A stretch of DNA of 64,000 nt from Streptomyces sp. man185 (GTDB lineage: Bacteria; Actinomycetota; Actinomycetes; Streptomycetales; Streptomycetaceae), in NCBI GenBank assembly GCA_002551355.1, contig NTHE01000043.1, positions 1 to 64,000 on the forward strand, in the 5' to 3' direction. Each line of letters begins with the position of its first letter. Position 1 is the stretch's first letter. The notes below the pieces were generated by a model. It saw only the letters and a program-made list of their open reading frames with translations. It ran no database searches and was not told the origin of the DNA. Of the stretch, positions 56,159 to 64,000 are shown in pieces. Position numbers and translations under genes: made by a program.

Positions 56159-56395
56159 CTACTCGACAAGCTCGGAGAGCGGGACGCCGATGACATTGGC
56201 GATGAGGATCAGGCTGTCGAGGAGTGGCGCTGCGTGGCCCATCTCGATGCGGTTGTACGTGGCCCGGTCCATCGGAATGCGGAGCGCGACCTCTTCTTGG
56301 GTAAACCCGGCGGCCTTCCGGGCGGCGCGGATGCGGTCTCCGGTCGCGCGGCGGCGGGCGATGACCCAGTCGGGCGGCGGTACGGAGCGTGGCAC
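56159..56395 (-). CDS. XRE-family HTH protein
   Basis: 78 aa, GTG with GGTGGA. RIRAARKAAGFTQEEVALRIPMDRATYNRIEMGHAAPLLDSLILIANVIGVPLSELVE is a compact HTH_3 domain with nothing else. Second repressor-like protein of the prophage, at its extreme right. It may govern local lysogenic genes. Confidence 0.8.
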   Translation of the reverse strand: MPRSVPPPDWVIARRRATGDRIRAARKAAGFTQEEVALRIPMDRATYNRIEMGHAAPLLDSLILIANVIGVPLSELVE

Positions 56396-56411
56396 TCCAC
56401 CACGTTCAGCT

Positions 56412-56445
56412 GATCAAGATCAAATGTATGTAGGGCAGAACCTAC
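56412..56445. promoter_or_regulatory. Candidate operators upstream of the right-end XRE gene
   Basis: TGATCAAGATCA (56411-56422) and GTAGG-gcagaa-CCTAC (56430-56445) lie 16-50 bp upstream of the GTG at 56395, in an AT-rich patch. Typical placement for autoregulation. Confidence 0.45.
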
Positions 56446-56553
56446 ACTGAGCGCCCGCATCCGCCCCGTTCGGATGTGGCACCGAAGCGGCGCAAGGGTG
56501 TTCGCGTGTCCGCCCGATTGCGCCGTTAGGCGTCATGACTCAGTCAAGACGCC

Positions 56554-56583
56554 CCGCCCCGCACCCTGATGGGTGCGGGGCGG
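56554..56583 (+). terminator. Right-end terminator 1
   Basis: CCGCCCCGCACCC (56554-56566) pairs over 13 bp with 56571-56583 around TGAT. Confidence 0.75.
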
Positions 56584-56601
56584 TCTACGTTGGACAGCAG
56601 A

Positions 56602-56632
56602 AGGCCCCCGCCGATTCTCACGGCGGGGGCCT
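56602..56632 (+). terminator. Right-end terminator 2
   Basis: AGGCCCCCGCCG (56602-56613) pairs with 56621-56632. Two terminators in tandem insulate the prophage from the attachment region and tRNA. Confidence 0.75.
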
Positions 56633-56801
56633 CGCTCCTGCGGGCCGGGCCTCCCCGCCCAGTCACCGCAGAACCTGGAAGGCGCGTGTCAGGCGCGCGT
56701 GGGGAGACGCACCTGCCCCTTCCATGCCCCGCACTCTACGTGCCGGGGCCACGCAGTCCATCCCTCGAACGGGTGACGGATCCACAAGCCCCTGGTGGGG
56801 A

Positions 56802-56821
56802 TGTGGCATCTATGTGGCATC
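56802..56821. promoter_or_regulatory. Right arm-type integrase sites (TGTGGCATC x2)
   Basis: TGTGGCATC at 56802 and 56813, 11 bp apart, 73 bp from the core; same motif and spacing as 1801-1831 in the left arm. Confidence 0.7.
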
Positions 56822-56893
56822 GATCATGGAAACGGCCCCCCGATCCGTATGGACCGAGGGGCCGAAACAGGCTCTCACCTGCTAGTTACCGCT

Positions 56894-56937
56894 GTGGGCG
56901 CGGACGGTTTCGAACCGCCGACATCTGCTTTGTAAGA
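56894..56937 (-). repeat. Right attachment site core (within tRNA-Val)
   Basis: 44 bp identical to 1645-1688. It covers the tRNA 3' half from the anticodon-stem edge to one base beyond the discriminator position, so insertion leaves the tRNA intact. Confidence 0.95.
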
Positions 56938-56966
56938 GCAGCGCTCTACCCCTGAGCTACGCACCC
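56895..56966 (-). tRNA. tRNA-Val (anticodon UAC)
   Basis: 72 nt, minus strand, no encoded CCA. Acceptor GGGTGCG pairs with CGCGCCC (one G-U), D arm GCTC/GAGC, anticodon stem CTGCT/AGCAG with loop CTTACAA (anticodon TAC), T arm GGCGG-TTCGAAA-CCGTC. Decodes GUA (rare in Streptomyces). Attachment site for the prophage and, by position, for the neighbouring integrative element. Confidence 0.95.
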
Positions 56967-57198
56967 GTGGATGAGGCAACAGCGTACATGGACCGGGCCC
57001 CTGCTCATAAACCGTTCCCGGGCGGGCCCGGGCCGTCCGCCGAGGGCCCCTCGGCGGGGCGGTTGCGGGGGTTAACCCCACCCCGAGACGGTAGCCGTCC
57101 GGATCCCGCAGACGGCTGTCGGTGCATACCGTTTCAGTGCACCGGCAGCGACGCCCGGTGGCACCGTCCGGCAGCATGTATCTGGGGGACCGATCACC

Positions 57199-58011
57199 GT
57201 GGACATCGTTACGAGCGCACCGACCCGCACACGCCCCGGGGCTCGTCCCGGGGCGCCCGGGCGGGCCCTCGCTCTCGGGGGCGGGGTGGCGTTGCTGGCG
57301 CTGGCTCTCACCGGGTGCGGGAGCACGGACGTCGACGGCGCGCCCGTCGAGCGCAAGTCGTTCGCCCTGGAGGGGAAAAAGCTGACCATCAGCGCCGAGA
57401 ACGGCACCGTCGACCTCGTTCCGGCCGATGTGGAGCAGGTCGAGGTGGAGCGGCAGGTCGACGGGTGGGTGGTGTTCGGCAGCGGGCCGGACTCCGTCTG
57501 GAAGATGGAGCACGACACCCTCACGCTCCGGGTGAAGTGCGAGGGGATGGCCAACAACTGCGACTCGCGGCACCGGGTGAAGGTGCCGCGCGGGGTCGAT
57601 GTGACGGCCGCGTCGGACAACGGGACGATCAGCGCCACCGGCTTCGACCGCGCGCTGGATCTCTCCTCCGACAACGGAGAGATCGATGTTCGGGACGTGA
57701 GCGGCGCGCTGAAGCTGAAGAGCGACAACGGGGAGGTGCGGGCCGACCGGATCACCGCCTCCTCCGTGACAGCCCGCGCCGACAACGGGGAGATCCGGCT
57801 GGGCTTCAGTTCCGTGCCCGACCTCGTGGACACCGTGAGCGACAACGGGGGCATCACCATCGATCTGCCGCCGGGCGGGCAGAAGTACGCGGTGAACGCC
57901 TTCGCCGACAACGGGGACGTCTCCGTCGAGGTGCCGCGCGGCGACGACAGCGCCCATGTGGTGAAGGCGCGCAGCGACAACGGGCAAGTCACCGTGCGAA
58001 GTGCGAACTAA
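57199..58011 (+). CDS. DUF4097-family lipoprotein
   Basis: 270 aa, GTG. Signal peptide with lipobox LTGC (about C40), then a beta-solenoid-like domain with the repeated SDNG/ADNG motif (ASDNGTISATG, SSDNGEIDVRD, KSDNGEVRAD, ADNGEIRLG, SDNGGITID, ADNGDVSVE, SDNGQVTV). Host gene right of the tRNA. Such adhesin-like beta proteins are surface-exposed; exact role unknown. Confidence 0.8.
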   Translation: MDIVTSAPTRTRPGARPGAPGRALALGGGVALLALALTGCGSTDVDGAPVERKSFALEGKKLTISAENGTVDLVPADVEQVEVERQVDGWVVFGSGPDSVWKMEHDTLTLRVKCEGMANNCDSRHRVKVPRGVDVTAASDNGTISATGFDRALDLSSDNGEIDVRDVSGALKLKSDNGEVRADRITASSVTARADNGEIRLGFSSVPDLVDTVSDNGGITIDLPPGGQKYAVNAFADNGDVSVEVPRGDDSAHVVKARSDNGQVTVRSAN

Positions 58012-58082
58012 CCGACCCGTGTGTTCGTCCTTACCTGGTGGGAGAATGTACCGGGCAGGGCGAATCGGCACGGGAGAGGGAT

Positions 58083-59507
58083 GTGACGGCGACACACGCG
58101 CGGCCGGAGGCAGGAGCGGGTGGGAGTTCCGCCGTCCACAGTGGTGACGGCCGGGGCGGTTCCGGCGGGCCGGGCGGTCGTGGGGTTCGGGATCTCCTCG
58201 CGTTGGTGCTGCTGCCCGTGCCCCTCGTGCTCGCCGCGCTGCCCGCCGCCTTCGCCGGTGGCGGTACGCGCCGGTGGTTCGGCGGGCGTGGCGGGGAGAA
58301 TCAGCGGGCCGAGGCGCAGGCCGCTAAGGATGCCGCCGCCGAGGCCTTCTACGAGCTGGACAGCGCCCAGCGTGATCTCAGGATCTCCATCGAGACCATC
58401 AACGCCGTGGACAGCTCGTCGCGCGGCCGCAAGGCCGCCGAGGACTTCGCCGCGCTCGGCCGGCGCATCGACGAGGTCAGCCACGGCTACATCACCGCCG
58501 TCGACAGCCATGACCTGGACCGGGACGACCTGGAGCCCGCCGTCGCCTCCCGGGCCCGCACCGAGCTGACCCGGGCCAAGGACGACCTCGTGCGGGTCAA
58601 GGGCGAGCTGGACCGCTTCGCCCGGGGGCTCGGGCCCCTGCTGGGCAGCGCGGAGACACAGCTCGCCCGGCTCGCCCCCGCCGTCGAGCGGGCCCGGCAG
58701 GCGCTCCTGGCGGCGAGCAACGCCCTCGACACCGTCCGGGCCTCGGGGCTGCGGGCCGACGAGCTCGCCGCCCGGCTCGCAGCGCTCGCCCCGGAGCTGA
58801 CCAAGCTGAACCAGGGCGCGGGAAAGCACGGCGTCCCGGAGACCCTCCAGCGCGCCGACGTGGTGCTCCGCGATGCCGAGGCCGTACGCACCGAGGCGGA
58901 GCGGCTACCCGAGCGGGCCGCCGAGATCGACCGGCGGCTGGTGTCCCTGCGGACCCGCGCCCAGGCGCTGACGACGCGTGCGGGCTCGGTGGAGCCGGTG
59001 CTCAGCGAGTTGCGGCGGCGTTTCTCTGCCGCCTGCTGGCAGGACCTCCAGCCCGTGCCGGAGCAGGCCGCCGTGAACGTGCGGCAGGCCGAGGAGAAGC
59101 TCGCCGAGGCGGCGAAGGCGCGCGACGAGCAGCACTGGGCGGACGCCACGTCCCGGCTGTCCACGGTCCGCGCCCTGCTCAACGCCACGGACGAGGCGGT
59201 CTCCGCCGCCGGGGACCGGTTGCAGCAGTTGAACGCCGTGGCGAAGGACCCGCAGCAGGAGATCGAGCGGACCCGGTTCGCGGTGCGGGACGCCCAGCGC
59301 CTCGCCATGGCCGGCCGGCACACGCCCGACCCCCGGCACGCACGGCCGCTCGACGACTCGGTCGCCCGGCTGGAGCGGGCCATCGCCGGGCTCGAGGGGC
59401 GCCACCCCGATTACTGGCATTTCCTGACCGAGACCGAGGCCGTGCGGCAGACCGCCGCCCGGGTCGTCTCCGACATCCGCGAGGAGCGCGGCGGCGCCCA
59501 GGGCTAG
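58083..59507 (+). CDS. Membrane-anchored coiled-coil protein (host)
   Basis: 474 aa from GTG at 58083. A Gly-rich cytoplasmic start, one span LLALVLLPVPLVLAALPAAFAG, and then nearly 400 residues of helix (FYELDSAQRDLRISIETINAV..., RTELTRAKDDLVRVKGELDRFARGL, VRQAEEKLAEAAKARDEQHWADATSRLSTVRALL). Repeated helical bundles like TPR/spectrin-type proteins; conserved Streptomyces membrane protein of unknown function. Confidence 0.75.
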   Translation: MTATHARPEAGAGGSSAVHSGDGRGGSGGPGGRGVRDLLALVLLPVPLVLAALPAAFAGGGTRRWFGGRGGENQRAEAQAAKDAAAEAFYELDSAQRDLRISIETINAVDSSSRGRKAAEDFAALGRRIDEVSHGYITAVDSHDLDRDDLEPAVASRARTELTRAKDDLVRVKGELDRFARGLGPLLGSAETQLARLAPAVERARQALLAASNALDTVRASGLRADELAARLAALAPELTKLNQGAGKHGVPETLQRADVVLRDAEAVRTEAERLPERAAEIDRRLVSLRTRAQALTTRAGSVEPVLSELRRRFSAACWQDLQPVPEQAAVNVRQAEEKLAEAAKARDEQHWADATSRLSTVRALLNATDEAVSAAGDRLQQLNAVAKDPQQEIERTRFAVRDAQRLAMAGRHTPDPRHARPLDDSVARLERAIAGLEGRHPDYWHFLTETEAVRQTAARVVSDIREERGGAQG

Positions 59508-59581
59508 GGCCTGTCGTCAAACTGCCGTCGTCGCCCGAAGGGGGCGTGGTCTCCGGCCCGCGATGGCTCTAGCCTGAGCCC

Positions 59582-59803
59582 ATGCCTCGTTACGAATTCC
59601 GCTGCCGCACCTGCGGAGACACGTTCGAACTCAGCCGTCCCATGGCGCAGTCCTCGGACCCCGCCTCCTGCCCCGCAGGCCACGACGACACCGTCAAGCT
59701 GCTGTCCGCCGTGGCCGTGGGCGGTGCCGCCGGTTCCGCTCCCGCGCCGTCCGGCGGCGGTGGGGGTGGCGGCGGCTGCTGCGGGGGCGGGTGCTGCGGC
59801 TGA
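59582..59803 (+). CDS. FmdB-family zinc ribbon protein
   Basis: 73 aa. MPRYEFRCRTCGDTFELSRPM...CPAGHDDTVKLLS is the FmdB regulatory-type ribbon, and the tail is Gly/Cys-rich (GGGGGGGGCCGGGCCG). Small housekeeping-type protein of unknown function. A TAGCCT -10-like box is just upstream. Confidence 0.85.
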   Translation: MPRYEFRCRTCGDTFELSRPMAQSSDPASCPAGHDDTVKLLSAVAVGGAAGSAPAPSGGGGGGGGCCGGGCCG

Positions 59804-59876
59804 GCCCCGCCGGCCGCACCGCCCCGGCCGCTGCGGCTGAGCCCCACCGCCCGGGGCGCTGCGCCCGCTCGCCCGG

Positions 59877-60536
59877 CTATCTCTTGCGGGACAGCGTCAG
59901 GCCGTCCGAGACCGTCAGCAGGACGCTGTCCATCCGGGCGTCGGCGCTCACGTGGTCGTTGAACTCCTTGATCGCCGCCGTGGGGCCCGTCGCCTCCGGG
60001 TCCGTGACCCCGCCGTGGAAGAGCACGTTGTCCGTGGCGATGACCCCGCCCTGCCGCATCCTGGGCACCAGCTCCTCCCAGTACGCGATGTAGCCGCCCT
60101 TGTCCGCGTCCAGGTAGGCGAAGTCGATGTGCGGCTCGTCGGGCATCGCGCGCAGGGTGTCCAGGGCGGGGGCGATGCGCAGGTCGATCCGGTTCGCGAC
60201 GCCTGCCTTCTCCCAGGCCTCCCGGCCGTACGCCGTCCACTCCTCGGAGATGTCGCAGGCGATCAGCGTGCCGTCGGCGGGCAGCGCCTGGGCCATCGCC
60301 AGGGCGCTGAACCCGGTGAACGTGCCGACCTCCACCACGTGCCGGGCGCCGACCAGCCGGACGAGGAAGGCGAGCAGCGGGGCCTGCTCCTGGGCCGACT
60401 GCATGCCCGCGTGGTCGGGGAACCGCGCGTACGTGGTGTCCACCAGCTCCCGCTGGACCGGGTCCAGCGGCGGGTTGTGGGCCAGCATGTACGCATACAG
60501 CTCGTCCGTGATCGTTGTGTCGTTGCCCTTGGTCAT
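59877..60536 (-). CDS. O-methyltransferase (class I SAM-dependent)
   Basis: 219 aa from ATG at 60536. SAM-binding motif HVVEVGTFTGFSALAMAQALP, acidic IACDISEEW, and metal-site-like FAYLDADKGGYIAYWEELVPRMRQGGVIATDNVLFHG: the COMT-like/caffeoyl-CoA type. Substrate not predictable from sequence. Confidence 0.9.
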   Translation of the reverse strand: MTKGNDTTITDELYAYMLAHNPPLDPVQRELVDTTYARFPDHAGMQSAQEQAPLLAFLVRLVGARHVVEVGTFTGFSALAMAQALPADGTLIACDISEEWTAYGREAWEKAGVANRIDLRIAPALDTLRAMPDEPHIDFAYLDADKGGYIAYWEELVPRMRQGGVIATDNVLFHGGVTDPEATGPTAAIKEFNDHVSADARMDSVLLTVSDGLTLSRKR

Positions 60537-60577
60537 GCCCCCAGCCTCGCGCAAGCCGCGCCCTCACGCAGGGGAAC

Positions 60578-61405
60578 TCACGCGGCCGAAGCCGCCAGGA
60601 AACGGCGCAGGATCTCCTCCCCCGCCGCCCCGCCCCGCTCATCCAGGGCCACCACGTGCGGGGCCCGCCAGCCCTCGTCGGCCAGTTCCCCGTGGCCGGG
60701 GCGCCAGCCGAGGTCGGCGGCGAGCAGCAGGTCGGCGTCGAGGAGGGAGTCCCCGGCGGCGAGCGTCCGCGTGGCTCCGGTGCGGCGGGCGACCTCGTGC
60801 ATCGCGGCGCTCTTGGTGAGCGGCGCCGGGACGACGTAGATCTTGCGGCCCTGGAGGGAGACCGTCCAGCCGCGCGGCCGCGCCCAGGCGGCCAGTTCCT
60901 TCACCCACTCCTCGGGCAGGAGAGCACGTTCGACGACGAGGTAGGCGAAGAGGTCCTCGGCGACCCGCTCCTTGAGGAGCCAGGCCGGGTCGGCCGTGAT
61001 GGCGAGGTGGGCGCGGATCTCGGTGAGCGGTGCGCACGCGTCGGCGATGCGGGTCTCCACCTGCTGCTGCCAGGCCCGGTCGGAGACGCCGTCGACGAGG
61101 ATGTGCCCGCCGTTGGCGCAGATCGCGTACCGGGGGGTGGGGCCGGGGAGATGGATGCGGTGGTACTGCTCGCGGGTGCGGGTGGTGGTCGGCACGAAGA
61201 CGGTGGCGGCCGCCACTTCGGTGAGGAGTGCGGCTGCCGTCTCCGTCATGTACGAGAGGGGCTTGTGCCCGTACACCTCGACGCAGAGGAGCCGGGGGGC
61301 CTCCGCGTCCGGCATGGACAGGTCGAGCGAGGCCGCCGAGTAGATCAGCGTGCGGTCGAGGTCGCTCGCCACCAGCGTGGCCGAGGAAGAAGAGGTCACG
61401 CTCAT
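60578..61405 (-). CDS. HAD-superfamily hydrolase of the ter-associated cluster
   Basis: 275 aa. Motif I VASDLDRTLIY (nucleophile D15), motif II TTTTRT, motif III lysine in APLTKSAAMHEVARR, and motif IV AAGDSLLDADLLLAA. It overlaps the following PRTase gene (ATGA) and belongs with PRTase and StiP in the nucleoside-like biosynthesis module linked to ter stress systems. Substrate unknown. Confidence 0.85.
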   Translation of the reverse strand: MSVTSSSSATLVASDLDRTLIYSAASLDLSMPDAEAPRLLCVEVYGHKPLSYMTETAAALLTEVAAATVFVPTTTRTREQYHRIHLPGPTPRYAICANGGHILVDGVSDRAWQQQVETRIADACAPLTEIRAHLAITADPAWLLKERVAEDLFAYLVVERALLPEEWVKELAAWARPRGWTVSLQGRKIYVVPAPLTKSAAMHEVARRTGATRTLAAGDSLLDADLLLAADLGWRPGHGELADEGWRAPHVVALDERGGAAGEEILRRFLAASAA

Positions 61406-63963
61406 GCGCCCTGCACCGCCTTGCCGTCGGCCCCCGGCATACCGGCCGCCACCGCCTTGCCGTCCGCGCCCGTCGCGCCGCGCGTGAACCGGGGGTGGAT
61501 CAGGCCGACACAGCTGTACGGGAGGTCGTCGACCTCCTCGACCGGGACGCCGCGCTGCTCGGCCAGCAGCCGGATGTGCTCCAGGTCCGCGCCCGCGCCG
61601 CGCTTGGCGAGGATCTTCCAGGGGACCCGGCGGAGCAGGACCCGGGTGGTCTCGCCGACGCCCGGCTTGACCAGGTTGACGTCGTGGATGCCGTACTCCT
61701 CGCTGATCCGCTCGACGGCCGCCCAGCCCTCCCAGGTCGGGGCCCGGTCGGCGGCGAGCAGTTCCTTGGCCTCGGCCTCGACCGGGCCCGCCACCTCGTC
61801 GAAGCGGGCGGCGATCGTGTCGAGGAAGTCGCCCGAGACGTCGGATTCGGCCAGCTCCCGGTAGAACTTCCCGCCGTGGAAGTCGTCGGGTCCGACCAGG
61901 TCGGCGCGGAGCACCGTACGGGAAATGAGACCGGAGACCGTGGAGTTGAGGCAGGCGGAGGGGATGAGGAAGTCCTCGCGGGTGCCGTACGTGCGCACGC
62001 AGCCGCCCGGGTCCGCGAGCACGGCGATCTCCGGATCGAAGCCGGCGGGTCCGCCCGAGGCCTCGAACTCGACTATCGCCGCGGCCAGTTCGCGGGTGAT
62101 CGCACCCTTCCCCGTCCAGCCGTCGACGAACACCACGTCGGCCGGGTCGTGATGGGCGGCCAGCCAGCGCAGGGCGGTGGCGTCGATGCCCCGGCCCCGG
62201 ACGATGGAGATGGCGTAGTGCGGCAGGTCCAGGCCGTGCCGGTGCTGGGCCCAGCGGCGCATCAGCACCCCGACCGGGGTTCCGGCCCGGGCGAGCGAGA
62301 CGAGCACCGGGCGGGGGCCGCGCTCGGCGAGGACCGTCTCGGTGACAGTGCCGACCGCGCGGGCGATGCGCGCGGCGGAGGCCTCCAGGGCGGCGGTGAA
62401 CAGCGCCTGGTACTCGGCGCTCGGCTGGTACTCCACGGGCAGCGACTCGGCGTAGTGCGCGCCACCGCTCTGGATCGCCTCCTCGCGCTCCTCGGTGGGC
62501 GCTTCCAGCTCGGTGTCCGAAAGGTCCTGGAGCAGCCAGCCGACGTCCTCCGGCGCGTAACTGGAGAAGTCGGGGCCTCGGAGGGGCTCGGGCAGCACGG
62601 TGAACTCCTGGACAGGGGTGGGGGTGTAGGAAGGGACGACCGCGAGGAGGACGTGGCTCGTGTGCTCGGCGAGGCGGGCCAGCAGTCCGTCGGGGGCGTG
62701 CAGTTCGGGAGTGTCGGCGGTGGAGTCGACGACGGCGACCACGGCGTCGAAGCCGGCGCCCGCCACGTTGTACGCGTACCGGTCGCCGGGGCCGTCCGCC
62801 GGGTCGTCGTGGGCCGGGAAGACGAGGCGGGTGCGTATCGCGTAGCCGGGGTCGTCGACGGCCAGGACGGGCGAGCGGGTGGTGGTGGAGTAGCGGACCT
62901 CGGCGTCGGCTCCCAGAGCGGCTTCGAGCGCGGTGCCGAGGCGCAGTGGGGCGTACATCAGCTCCTCGAAGCCGAGGACGAGGACCCGGCGGGGTCCGTG
63001 GCCCCGGTGCGCCGCCGTCTCGTCGCCCAGCGCGGCCGCGATCCGGTGCGCCATGGGCGGGAGCGCCGCTTCCAGGGCCGCCCGGTGGGCGGGGGTGAAG
63101 CCGTGTCGGCCGCCGTCGGGGACGCCGGCCGGCCAGGGGAGGTCGACGCGGGTGACGGGGGCAGCGCCTTCGGCGGCCTTGTCCGCGCGCTCCGCCTGTT
63201 CGGCCTCCCTCGCCTGTTCCGCCTCCTGCTCCGCCACCAGAGCCTGGCCGCGCTCCAGCACGCCGTCCGGCAGGGCGACCGTCCCGGTGCTGCGCGTCAC
63301 CAGGTCGACGCGGGCGCCGATCTCGGCTGCGAAGACGGACAGCCGGTCGCGGTCGTCGGCCGAGCGCATGTCGACCAGGGCGACGATGACGTACCGCTCG
63401 CGCGGGTGCAGGGCGTGCAGCGCGCGGATGGTGTTCAGGACCGTGTTGCCGGTGGAGAACTCGTCGTCGACCAGGACCAGCGTGGAGGCGTCCGCGCCGC
63501 CCGCCAGCAGCGCGGGGTCCTCCGGCAGCAGCAGGTGCGAGGTGGCGTGCGAGTGGGCCTCCTCGAAGCCGCCCGCCTGCTTCACGCCCGCCACCGGACG
63601 CCGGGTGGAGTGCAGGTACGGGGCGTCCCGCAGGCCGTCCGCGACGGCGTGGCCGAGGCCGGTGGCCGTCTCCGCGTACCCGAGGACCACCGCGCGGCGG
63701 GCCTCCTGCGCGCCGAGCAGCGCCCGTACCCGCTCACCGAGCTCGAACCCGGCCCCGTGCACGACGGAGGGCCGCTGGGGCACGTGCTTGCCCAGCACGT
63801 TGGACACCAGCAGATGCGCCCGCTTGGGATTGCGGCGCAGGGCCAGACCCAGTAGCTCCTGGAGCTCTCCGTCGCCTTCGAGGGCGACTCCGAGCCGCTC
63901 GGCCACCCACTCGCCCGACCACACCACGTCCACGATCTCTTCTCTCGTCGCACGCTCGCTCAT
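61402..63963 (-). CDS. Phosphoribosyltransferase-TRSP-StiP fusion (ter-associated)
   Basis: 853 aa. The N-terminal 370 residues hold a PRTase: GYAETATGLGHAVADGL and the PRPP-binding STLVLVDDEFSTGNTVLNTIRAL, followed by a TRSP domain (VLVLGFEELMYAPLRLGTAL). The C-terminal half matches StiP cysteine-protease-family proteins: VSLARAGTPVGVLMRRW, HYAISIVRGRGID, FVDGWTGKGAI, ADPGGCVRTYGTREDFLIPSACLNSTVSGLISRTVL. In many bacteria these are separate genes of the ter biosynthetic module; here they are one polypeptide, coupled to the HAD gene. Confidence 0.85.
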   Translation of the reverse strand: MSERATREEIVDVVWSGEWVAERLGVALEGDGELQELLGLALRRNPKRAHLLVSNVLGKHVPQRPSVVHGAGFELGERVRALLGAQEARRAVVLGYAETATGLGHAVADGLRDAPYLHSTRRPVAGVKQAGGFEEAHSHATSHLLLPEDPALLAGGADASTLVLVDDEFSTGNTVLNTIRALHALHPRERYVIVALVDMRSADDRDRLSVFAAEIGARVDLVTRSTGTVALPDGVLERGQALVAEQEAEQAREAEQAERADKAAEGAAPVTRVDLPWPAGVPDGGRHGFTPAHRAALEAALPPMAHRIAAALGDETAAHRGHGPRRVLVLGFEELMYAPLRLGTALEAALGADAEVRYSTTTRSPVLAVDDPGYAIRTRLVFPAHDDPADGPGDRYAYNVAGAGFDAVVAVVDSTADTPELHAPDGLLARLAEHTSHVLLAVVPSYTPTPVQEFTVLPEPLRGPDFSSYAPEDVGWLLQDLSDTELEAPTEEREEAIQSGGAHYAESLPVEYQPSAEYQALFTAALEASAARIARAVGTVTETVLAERGPRPVLVSLARAGTPVGVLMRRWAQHRHGLDLPHYAISIVRGRGIDATALRWLAAHHDPADVVFVDGWTGKGAITRELAAAIVEFEASGGPAGFDPEIAVLADPGGCVRTYGTREDFLIPSACLNSTVSGLISRTVLRADLVGPDDFHGGKFYRELAESDVSGDFLDTIAARFDEVAGPVEAEAKELLAADRAPTWEGWAAVERISEEYGIHDVNLVKPGVGETTRVLLRRVPWKILAKRGAGADLEHIRLLAEQRGVPVEEVDDLPYSCVGLIHPRFTRGATGADGKAVAAGMPGADGKAVQGA

Positions 63964-63973
63964 CGATGCGCGC

Positions 63974-64000
63974 TCAGTTCGTCAGGCCGGCGGCCAGCAG
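63974..64000 (-). CDS. C-terminal tip of the next gene of the ter-associated cluster
   Basis: Minus-strand TGA at 63974-63976 preceded by LLAAGLTN up to the window edge. Only eight codons are visible, so identity cannot be stated; same strand and 10-bp gap to the PRTase fusion suggest the same operon. Confidence 0.4.
   Translation of the reverse strand: MLAAGLTN

Larger units (their letters stand above)
56396..56893. other. Non-coding right end of the prophage
   Basis: About 500 bp without a convincing gene. It holds the XRE promoter region, two strong hairpins (56554-56583 and 56602-56632), two arm-type sites at 56802-56821 and a weak hairpin (56833-56864). Apparent small ORFs here have Ser/Arg/Pro shadow composition and no RBS. 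Confidence 0.6.
1645..56937. mobile_element. Integrated siphovirus prophage, apparently complete
   Basis: Bounded by identical 44-bp repeats (1645-1688 and 56894-56937) that contain the 3' half of tRNA-Val. It carries integrase, repressor, early replication genes, a full head-tail module in order, lysis genes and right-end accessory genes. Unit length is about 55.25 kb counting one repeat copy. All expected structural genes are open and full length, so it may still be functional, which is an inference from gene integrity only. Confidence 0.95.

Noticed and set aside
56535..56885. Plus-strand ORF of 116 codons near the right attachment site
   Set aside because: It spans two terminator hairpins and the arm sites, and lacks an RBS or recognisable sequence.
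56967..58082. Upstream extension of the 58083 gene
   Set aside because: The frame runs through tRNA-flanking DNA and the DUF4097 gene; residues there are Arg/Gly-rich shadow.
61228..63855. 875-codon plus-strand open frame
   Set aside because: Antisense to the PRTase/StiP fusion; typical Val/Gly/Arg shadow composition.
1..64000. CRISPR array
   Set aside because: No regularly spaced direct repeats of 24-40 bp with unique spacers; the repeats found are short operator- or iteron-like.

Overview
The window looks like chromosomal DNA of a Streptomyces (or very close relative): extreme GC bias at third codon positions, many GTG starts, a WhiB-family gene, a Scr1/DUF5753-type regulator, an actinomycete integrative-element end and a ter-type stress cluster. 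It is dominated by one integrated temperate siphovirus of about 55.2 kb, bounded by 44-bp direct repeats at 1645-1688 and 56894-56937. The right copy is the 3' half of an intact tRNA-Val(UAC) gene on the minus strand.

Layout. (1) 1-1688: the int-proximal end of a pSAM2-like element (end of a replication initiator, xis, int, terminator), abutting the same tRNA fragment from the other side, so two elements have accreted at one tRNA. (2) 1689-4345: prophage lysogeny region: attachment arm with phased repeats, tyrosine integrase, a stand-alone copy of the integrase N-terminal Cys domain, a small conserved protein, an XRE repressor and the divergent switch region. (3) 4346-21087: long rightward early operon with mostly 4-bp overlaps: Cro-like and excisionase-like HTH proteins, HNH protein, PD-(D/E)XK nuclease, a protein of the phiC31 gp3 (recombination directionality factor) family, DEDD exonuclease, RuvC-like nuclease, WhiB/HNH-like fusion, DUF2303 protein, DnaB/RepA-like helicase with iteron-like repeats inside the gene, MazG-like protein, and many small Cys-rich or membrane proteins. 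(4) 21151-28578: accessory block with a second regulator and an 18-bp palindrome, then large Pro/acidic-rich multi-membrane proteins reminiscent of actinomycete plasmid spread proteins. (5) 28697-51478: lipoprotein, then late genes in classical order: terminase small and large, portal, ClpP-like protease, major capsid, head-tail connectors, tail tube proteins, tail assembly chaperones with a -1 frameshift signal, tape measure, minor tail proteins, amidase, holin-like proteins, membrane-anchored collagen-like protein, strong terminator. (6) 51528-56893: right-end accessory genes (SWIM zinc-finger protein, secreted HNH nuclease, DUF6879/DUF5753 regulatory set, second XRE protein), terminators and the right attachment arm. 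(7) 56895-64000: tRNA-Val and host genes: DUF4097 lipoprotein, coiled-coil membrane protein, FmdB zinc ribbon, O-methyltransferase, HAD hydrolase and a PRTase/StiP fusion of the ter-associated metabolism.

The most notable signals are DNA-level: a 10-bp unit (CTCGGAAGTT) phased at exact 10-bp steps both in the left attachment arm and directly upstream of the early -35 box, suggesting one protein couples excision to the lytic switch; a polar array of GTACCCG heptamers inside a membrane-protein gene; and palindromic GTTTCCC repeats inside the helicase gene that may be the phage origin. All functions are inferred by reading the sequence; no database search was run.
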